A stretch of DNA of 34,399 nucleotides from Myxococcota bacterium (GTDB taxonomy: Bacteria; Myxococcota_A; Polyangia; HGW-17). Within the stretch, counting starts at the first letter, position 1; the number at the start of each line of letters is the position of its first letter. This document shows positions 29,335 through 34,399 of the stretch, piece after piece. The notes under the pieces are model-generated. The model was not told the DNA's origin and did no database searches. It worked only from the letters and a program-made list of their open reading frames with translations. The stretch covers positions 1 to 34,399 of the forward strand of contig JAHJMN010000096.1 in NCBI GenBank assembly GCA_018821305.1, in the 5' to 3' direction. The position numbers were made by a program, and so were the translations under genes.

Positions 29335-32160
29335 CTAAATGTTTGGAATATAGATGAGTGTGTAGTTTGACTGAAATGCTGTGAGTCGGTCACCAGTTCC
29401 AGCTTCACCAATTTCATAAATATAGATTGGATGAGTATATCCAGTAACAGAATTTGGAGCACCAACGGCACCAGCTGTTGTCTGCTGAATTAAAGTGGTA
29501 TTGTCAGACTGACGAGTTTTAACGCTGTTCGACGGAACTTCCATTTCGTCAATTAACGTATCAGTATCATCATAAATTCGAACTCTGTCACTGTCATTTC
29601 CATTGGGTTGCCAACTATCTGCCGTTGTAACATATTCTGAAATGTTTTCAGTTTCAGCAGTTGTAAGAATTGGGTTAAAACCGGCGCCCCATGCGGCGAG
29701 ATCAACTTGATTTCTAACAATAGCAATATACTTACCTTTTACATAATTCCCCGTAAGGTTCATTGTGTGGCCTAGAATAGGTGTTGTGTTTATGTTCACC
29801 CATACTTCAATTCTGTATCCGGTAAGATCAACTGTAGCACCAATGTTGCAGTCGGGGTCAGCCATGTCTACAAAGCCGTCGCCGTCGTTGTCGAAGGTGT
29901 CGCTGCAGCTTGTTTCTGTAGCTTCGCAGGCGACGCCATCGGGACCTGTTACTCCAACACAGTCAGAGTCAGCGCAGTCGGTGTCGCCGTCACCGTCGTT
30001 ATCGTTTCCGTCGCCGCAGGTTGTTTCGGTAGCTTCACAGGCAACGCCATCGGGACCTGTTACTCCAACACAGTCGGAATCGGCACAGTCGATGGCGCCG
30101 TCGCCGTCGTTATCTGTTCCGTCAGCGCAGTTTGATTCAACAGCACAGGGATTGTTTGCCATTTTGGGAGTACCAAGAAGGTTGTTTGTGGCATCATAAA
30201 CATCAGCGGATGTACACCAGTTGCCTGCAGAGTTGTTTTCTGTGGCATTCTGAGTGGCATTGGCACTGAATTGAATGGATGCTCCAGCCTGAATTGCTGC
30301 CCAACCATCATAGAGTACTGCATCAATGAGGCTTGCACCGGCGAAGATCTGGATTCCATCGGAAGTATCAGCGAACTGGAGTGCTGTTCCATAAGAGTAA
30401 TCTGCCGTTACTCCGGCGGGAAGATTAGCTCCAGCGCGGGCAAACAGAGCATAGCTGCCAGCTGCAAGTGCATGAGATGCGCCGAAATTTGCAAAGAAAC
30501 AGTACTGTGTGGCATCGGAGTCACAAATTGTAAGGCCATTAAGTTCAATGGGACCAGAAGTTGTATTGTAAACTTCGAACCATTCATAATCCAGACCGAG
30601 AGTACCGGTGTTAATCATGATTTCAGTTACAATAAGATCACTTGCTGTGGGAACTGCGGCACTTGTGCATGAAGCGTCAAATGCGCAGGCGAAATCAGCG
30701 CAGTCAATGTCACCGTTTCCGTCATTATCAATAGTGTCACTGCAGTTTGTTTCCCTTGCACAAGAGGGGTTTGCTGCGCCGGGAGTTCCGTATTCGTCAG
30801 CATTGAATTTTGCTGTAACATAGCACCAGTTAGCTGCGACATCGTTGTCTGTAGCGTTCAGGGCAGTGGAGCTGAGGGAGAGACTCATCCCAGCGAAGTC
30901 ATGATAGTTAATGTCATCAAAAGCAACAACATCAATGACTGTTCCACCAGCGGTGCGGATTCCAACATTATCAATGCCGCTATTTGAGAAGGCGAGGGAT
31001 GTGTACACATAGTCCACGGCTACGCCGCCATTTTCGCCGGTATCAGAACTGAGACCGAGGACGATATAGCCACCGGCAGCAACTGTTACGGGGTTTGCGG
31101 ATGTAATCGTGTGAGTGGCTTCAGAGCTGGCGGTCATTGAATAAATTACAAGACCACGGAGATCTATTGCTAAAGCGGATGCATTGTGAATTTCAAACCA
31201 TTCACCTTTATTGTCAGCAGCGGTGTTAGGGTCTTTGAGAAGTTCGGTGATTACGAGGTCACCGGCGGAAATGCAGGCTGCGGTACAATCGGAATCGGCA
31301 CAGTCTACAAGGCCGTCGCCGTCGTTGTCATCGCCATCATCGCATGTAGTTTCAACGGATTCACAAACTACGCCCGTTCCGTTGGTTTCGCCGTCACATT
31401 CGGGATCAGCACAATCGATGGCGCTGTCGCCGTCGTCGTCAATACCGTTGTTGCAGATTTCGCCAGCGACGCATGCGGCATTGGTGTCGCAATCGGAGTC
31501 TTCACAGTCGACATCGCCGTCACCGTCGTTGTCGTAAGAATCGTCGCAGTTGGATTCCGTTGTCTGGCATGTCCCTGAAATGGTTTCGACAGTTGGGCCG
31601 GGTTGGCCGTTGCAGTCGGGATCCTGACAGTCGACTAAAGTGTCGCCATCATTATCAGAGCCATCATTGCAGACTTCAGCGGTTGCGCAATGGGCGTGAG
31701 CAGCACAGTCGTCATCGTCGCAGTCCACATCACCGTCGCCGTCGTCATCCTGTTCGTTGTCGCAAATTTCACTGCCGGCCTGGCAATTTGTGGCATCTGC
31801 ACAGTCGTCGTCGTCGCAGTCGGTTTCGCCGTCGCCGTCGTTATCCTGGCCGTCGTTACAGATTGTTTCGGTGTTTGAGCATTCAGTAGAAGAGGCACAG
31901 TCAGTGTCGAGACAGTCGGTTTGACCGTCGCCGTCGTTATCAAAACCGTCATTGCAGCGGCTTTCCGTACTCTGGCAAAGTTCGCCATTTGCACCACCAG
32001 CCATTCCGGCACACTGGGGATCAGCACAGTCAACGAGACCATCACCGTCATCGTCAACCTGATTGTTACAGATTTCGTCTTTGCTTTTTTCATCAGGATC
32101 GCAACTCATTGCGAAAGCTGAAGTGGCTAAAAGAGATACTACTAGCAATTTCCTTAACAT
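29335..32160 (-). CDS. Large lipoprotein with 12 DNDGDG-type Ca-binding-like repeats and lamin-tail domains
   Basis: A 941-residue protein. The signal ends SAFAMSC, a probable lipobox (Cys20). Twelve repeats of about 22 residues have the form xxCxDGxDNDGDGxxDCxDxDC (eight before residue ~295, one at ~480, three at ~700-790). Their Asp-rich loop looks like the thrombospondin-3/dockerin Ca2+ loop and each has cysteines for disulfides. Between them lie two lamin-tail domains (LVITELLKDP...GEWFEIHNAS, LIVTEIMINT...YEWFEVYN), and the C-terminal part (DLTGYRIEVWV, DRVRIYDDTDTLIDEM) looks like a third, degenerate one. LTD domains are found in secreted bacterial proteins next to repeats or enzymes. 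Two neighbouring repeats share an identical 17-residue linker (CVGVTGPDGVACEATET), a sign of recent tandem duplication. A surface scaffold is inferred. Confidence 0.88.
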   Translation of the reverse strand: MLRKLLVVSLLATSAFAMSCDPDEKSKDEICNNQVDDDGDGLVDCADPQCAGMAGGANGELCQSTESRCNDGFDNDGDGQTDCLDTDCASSTECSNTETICNDGQDNDGDGETDCDDDDCADATNCQAGSEICDNEQDDDGDGDVDCDDDDCAAHAHCATAEVCNDGSDNDGDTLVDCQDPDCNGQPGPTVETISGTCQTTESNCDDSYDNDGDGDVDCEDSDCDTNAACVAGEICNNGIDDDGDSAIDCADPECDGETNGTGVVCESVETTCDDGDDNDGDGLVDCADSDCTAACISAGDLVITELLKDPNTAADNKGEWFEIHNASALAIDLRGLVIYSMTASSEATHTITSANPVTVAAGGYIVLGLSSDTGENGGVAVDYVYTSLAFSNSGIDNVGIRTAGGTVIDVVAFDDINYHDFAGMSLSLSSTALNATDNDVAANWCYVTAKFNADEYGTPGAANPSCARETNCSDTIDNDGNGDIDCADFACAFDASCTSAAVPTASDLIVTEIMINTGTLGLDYEWFEVYNTTSGPIELNGLTICDSDATQYCFFANFGASHALAAGSYALFARAGANLPAGVTADYSYGTALQFADTSDGIQIFAGASLIDAVLYDGWAAIQAGASIQFSANATQNATENNSAGNWCTSADVYDATNNLLGTPKMANNPCAVESNCADGTDNDGDGAIDCADSDCVGVTGPDGVACEATETTCGDGNDNDGDGDTDCADSDCVGVTGPDGVACEATETSCSDTFDNDGDGFVDMADPDCNIGATVDLTGYRIEVWVNINTTPILGHTMNLTGNYVKGKYIAIVRNQVDLAAWGAGFNPILTTAETENISEYVTTADSWQPNGNDSDRVRIYDDTDTLIDEMEVPSNSVKTRQSDNTTLIQQTTAGAVGAPNSVTGYTHPIYIYEIGEAGTGDRLTAFQSNYTLIYIPNI

Positions 32161-32270
32161 AATCTTACTCCTTGGAATTAAGTTCCGAAAGTTAGAAAAA
32201 ACGCGAAGGTTAATCTAGCACAAAAAGAAAAGAAAAAAACACCGTAACCAAAAAAAATTGGTCTTCCAGG

Positions 32271-32365
32271 ACGCTTTTGGTTTTATATGATAATATTGCG
32301 AAAGTGTTAGGTTCTGAATTCCATAAAAATTTTCATGACCACAATTAGTGATAAACCAAAAGCGT
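32271..32365. repeat. 95-bp element with 15-16 bp terminal inverted repeats (family 3)
   Basis: ACGCTTTTGGTTTTAT (32271-32286) and ATAAACCAAAAGCGT (32351-32365) are inverted repeats that differ by one T, and the pairing continues a few bases outward with G-T pairs. The interior is AT-rich and non-coding. It stands upstream of the lamin-tail gene, whose promoter must be nearby. It resembles a miniature inverted-repeat element, but only one copy is in the window. A small ACCAA/TTGGT hairpin lies beside it at 32247-32262. Confidence 0.7.
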
Positions 32366-32430
32366 TCTAACAAATTTTAAAAATAACTGTTAAGATGACA
32401 GGCCCATAGGCATAGAAATCATTATATTAG

Positions 32431-32663
32431 ACCGCTTTCGTAGTAATACGACACTAACTTAATTTAAAGAAATACTTCAGGACAACAAACCTGATTTTCC
32501 TGTTCCTGGTACTGAATACCTGTTTTCCTGATTTTTGTAACAGGGATACAGGAAATCAGGAAATCAGGAACAGGTCATAAATATTTAGTATTAATGTAAA
32601 ATTACAAAGGATTGAAAAAGTTAAACACTTTAAAATTTTAGATCCTTTTATTCAGGAAGCGGG
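32431..32663 (-). repeat. TIR element family 1, copy F
   Basis: Reverse orientation. It begins ACCGCTTTCGTAGTAATACG, passes through AATTTAAAGAAATACTTCAGG, the TCCTG arm, a TTTTTGTAACAGGG centre, the CAGGAAATCAGG arm, CATAAATATTTAGTATTAATG and ends TTTATTCAGGAAGCGGG. It is flanked by TTAG on the left and (T)TTAG on the right, a possible target duplication. Confidence 0.75.
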
Positions 32664-32977
32664 TTTAGAGGTAATGCTTATCGTATAGTGAACTTACGAG
32701 TAAATTTGTCAATAAATACAATATGGTATAATGATTACAGGCAGACAGGAATTCAGGAAAACAGGGACAGGAGCAGGGCGGTTACTTTGAAGGTAAGTGT
32801 TTTTGTGGCACAAAGATCGATTTCAATTCAGTATTTGCGATGCCCCTTCAGGCACAAACCCCTGATTATCCTGATTCTGATACTGTTTCTGACTTCCTGA
32901 ATGTTCTTGCTTTTATTTAAACATGCTGTTTTTGTTAATAATATCTTCTAGTAAGGCTTATCCGAACAGCATTGGGT
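32664..32977. other. Gene-free region with a CAGG/CCTG fold-back remnant
   Basis: A CAGG-rich arm (about 32738-32779) is followed some 80 bases later by a CCTG-rich arm (about 32861-32905), the same base pattern as in family 1 but in the opposite order and without the conserved flanks. It may be a rearranged copy. The short plus-strand ORF here is made of repeat text and I do not accept it as a gene. Confidence 0.4.
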
Positions 32978-33949
32978 TTAGAGGGGTTTGACGGGGATCA
33001 CAATTTCGACTACGTGTTTCTTTTCCGGGTGAGATTCGGGATCGTTCATATACCATTCCATGGTGGGGCGATCATCGCACTGGAAGCCGCTCTTGGGAAG
33101 CCATCCCCCCATTACCGCACCCCAGGCATCACCGTATTCCGAAGGATCAAGCTCAAAGTGCGCAAAAGCATACTGCCCGGCAGGAATCTCCATACGACCG
33201 ATTTCACCATCCACTTTGTCATCCGGATGAATACGGACGCAGATACTTGTTCGAAGGCTGTCTTCATCGCAGATGTTGGGATCATCGTGATAAATTGACA
33301 GGAACATGGTGTCCGGTCGCGAAAGCAAGCCCCGGGGTGCCGCCCATCGCGCAAGTTTTTCAAAGAGGCTGCGGAAAAGCTCTGCGTCCCCGGCGTAGGG
33401 ACCCACGTGCCTGATGTAGGCCACTTCGAATTTTTCGATTGTTCTGACTTCAACGTTGATTTTGTTTTCTTTCATTTTAAACCTCCATAGCTGTTTACCA
33501 GCTCTGAAGGATTTATAATCAATTTCGACTTCCACGTCTTTCCACGGGCTGCTCATATCTTCGCGACAGTTGCTTTCCATTTTACCGATATTGCTTTTCC
33601 ACCCGCCACTGCGCCAATCGGAGGCACTCATACCGTAGTAATCGGAAAATGCCCTTGCAAAACTCGACGATGCGGAAAACCCCATGTCCAGAGCGATATC
33701 CGTTATGGGTTTATCGGGGGTTGAAATGAGCATGGATGCTGCCTTCTGAAGCCGAAGACGGTTGATGTATCGATTGAGAGTTTCACCAGTAAAAGTGGCA
33801 AAAATCCTGTGGAAGTGAAAAGGAGAGAACGCTGCGATGCGGGCAAGATCATCTAAAGTCAACTTCTGATCGATGTTTCGTTCGATATAATCAATTACGC
33901 GGTTAATTCGAGCGGCGTATTCCGTGCGGAACTTCTGATTGTCGTCCAT
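32978..33949 (-). CDS. AraC-family regulator with GyrI-like effector-binding domain
   Basis: A 323-residue DNA-binding protein. Residues ~10-115 are the two AraC helix-turn-helix motifs (LTLDDLARIAAFSPFHFHRI and ITDIALDMGFSASSSFARAF), with the family signature around FSDYYGMSASDWR. A linker leads to a GyrI/SbmC-like domain at ~165-322 (VEVRTIEKFEVAYIRHVGPY, RTSICVRIHPDD, GRMEIPAGQYAFAHFEL, MEWYMNDPESHP), which in Rob- and BltR-type regulators binds hydrophobic or cationic molecules. It probably senses a small molecule and controls its own or a nearby gene outside the window. AGGAGT lies before the ATG. AGGT-ATAAA-ACCT (about 33978-33991) upstream could be an operator. Its DNA has longer C/G-rich runs than its neighbours, but that alone does not prove transfer. 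Confidence 0.92.
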   Translation of the reverse strand: MDDNQKFRTEYAARINRVIDYIERNIDQKLTLDDLARIAAFSPFHFHRIFATFTGETLNRYINRLRLQKAASMLISTPDKPITDIALDMGFSASSSFARAFSDYYGMSASDWRSGGWKSNIGKMESNCREDMSSPWKDVEVEIDYKSFRAGKQLWRFKMKENKINVEVRTIEKFEVAYIRHVGPYAGDAELFRSLFEKLARWAAPRGLLSRPDTMFLSIYHDDPNICDEDSLRTSICVRIHPDDKVDGEIGRMEIPAGQYAFAHFELDPSEYGDAWGAVMGGWLPKSGFQCDDRPTMEWYMNDPESHPEKKHVVEIVIPVKPL

Positions 33950-34051
33950 TTAAAACTCCTGATATAATTGAGTTAAAAGGTATAAAACCTAACATATGTA
34001 ATTAATACAGGATTATAAAATATATTTCAACCGAAAATATGCTGTGAGGTA

Positions 34052-34255
34052 TCAACTTGCGGAATAAAGGGATCGAAACGGGAAAAGTAAATGTTTTCAA
34101 ACTATCCTTTGCAATTATTCATTGGTGTTGGATGTTTACGATCTGCCACTGTTGCTGTTCCCTGCCTGCCTGAGTCCCTGTTAAAAAAATCAGGCATTCA
34201 GGAAAACAGAAGCAGGATCAGGACAATCAGGGTATTTTTCCTGAAGGCTTTCTAT
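34052..34255 (+). repeat. TIR element family 1, copy G (ends decayed)
   Basis: Forward orientation. It has CTTGCGGAATAAAGGGATCG at the left, GAAACGGGAAAAGTAAATG, AATTATTCATTGGTGTTGGATG, then CTGCCTGAGTCCCTG, TTAAAAAAATCAGG, the CAGG arm and TTTTCCTGAAGGCTTTC. The right end with CACAATCGTATTACTCAGG is missing; instead the sequence runs into the palindrome half at 34257. Confidence 0.65.
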
Positions 34256-34256
34256 G

Positions 34257-34399
34257 AATTAGTTCGTGTCCTGTAATTCGCTTCGCGAAGGATTTTATTA
34301 AAAATCCTAACAGGCCACTACCAGTAAATTCAACACCTTGCGGTTACTGTCCTGAGCAAAAAATCGGCGAAAAATTTGATTTCCGGTATTTCAGGACAG
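34257..34399 (+). repeat. Compound repeat homologous to 2879-3007, reaching the window end
   Basis: AATTAGTTCGTGTCCTG (34257-34273) is half of the 29097 palindrome. Bases 34277-34308 match the reverse complement of 2969-3000 exactly (32 bases), GGCCACTA (34313-34320) matches 2957-2964, and CTGTCCTGA (34347-34355) with TCAGGACAG (34391-34399) repeats the family-2 hairpin ends. The same modules occur in the same order in both places over more than 120 bases. The window stops at the last base of the hairpin. Confidence 0.72.

Noticed and set aside
31186-32093. Long open frames antisense to and out of frame with the DNDGDG repeat gene
   Set aside because: Their Arg/His- or Val-rich translations simply mirror the GAC/GAT repeat codons; no ribosome-binding sites and no family likeness.

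Overview
Organism and general character. The window reads as a Gram-negative (diderm) bacterium. It carries many lipobox signal peptides, a TonB-family protein and secreted proteins rich in Cys, RCC1, thrombospondin-1 and DNDGDG repeats. That style of secretome, with an apparent MYXO-CTERM-like tail, is typical of delta-proteobacterial lineages in the broad sense (Myxococcota, Bradymonadota and neighbours); this placement is inferred, because there is no rRNA or marker gene here. An energy-converting hydrogenase-related membrane complex suggests at least a facultatively anaerobic life. No tRNA, rRNA, transposase, phage gene or CRISPR array is visible. Layout. 1-331: end of a terminal-inverted-repeat element, then a GC-rich hairpin region of unknown role. 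332-2728 (minus): three lipoprotein genes in a probable operon (FKBP-type prolyl isomerase, a TIM-barrel glycosidase-like protein on an Asn/Thr linker, an unknown). 2847-11139 (plus): a promoter, a repeat-derived structured leader, an HTH-EIIA regulator, then a six-subunit Ehr-type complex (ehrA-B-C-D-L-S order) with overlapping or nearly touching genes. The large subunit lacks the four Ni-binding cysteines. A 29-codon ORF lies between the large- and small-subunit genes. 11268-12515: a secreted protein with six TSP1-like modules. 12516-13146: repeats only. 13147-16145 (minus): a Lys-rich lipoprotein and an SLC12-type transporter. 16407-19919 (plus): GT-B glycosyltransferase, LKG-type nucleotidyltransferase, class V aminotransferase resembling 2-aminoethylphosphonate transaminases. 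20047-20586: a small secreted protein. 20601-22658 (minus): TonB-family protein then a radical SAM/SPASM enzyme. 22937-28825 (plus): TPR-like secreted protein, Cys-rich/RCC1 lipoprotein, coiled-coil lipoprotein, three-helix membrane protein translationally coupled to an AlaX-type editing protein. 29335-32160 (minus): a 941-residue lipoprotein with 12 DNDGDG repeats and lamin-tail domains. 32978-33949 (minus): AraC/GyrI-like regulator. Non-coding architecture. The intergenic DNA is dominated by at least three dispersed families: (1) a ~230-310 bp element with ACCGCTTCCTGAGTAA inverted ends and a CCTG/CAGG fold-back core, seven copies or partial copies; (2) a ~50-60 bp element with TGTCCTGA/TCAGGACA ends, about six copies, one of them inside a larger compound repeat present at both 2.9 kb and 34.3 kb; (3) a single 95 bp element with ACGCTTTTGGTTTAT ends. 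Small perfect palindromes are nested among them. How things fit together. The best-defined functional unit is the EIIA-Ehr cluster: a phosphotransfer-sensing DNA-binding protein next to an ion-pumping membrane arm whose hydrogenase-like peripheral arm cannot bind NiFe in the usual way. The remaining genes mostly build or decorate the cell envelope.
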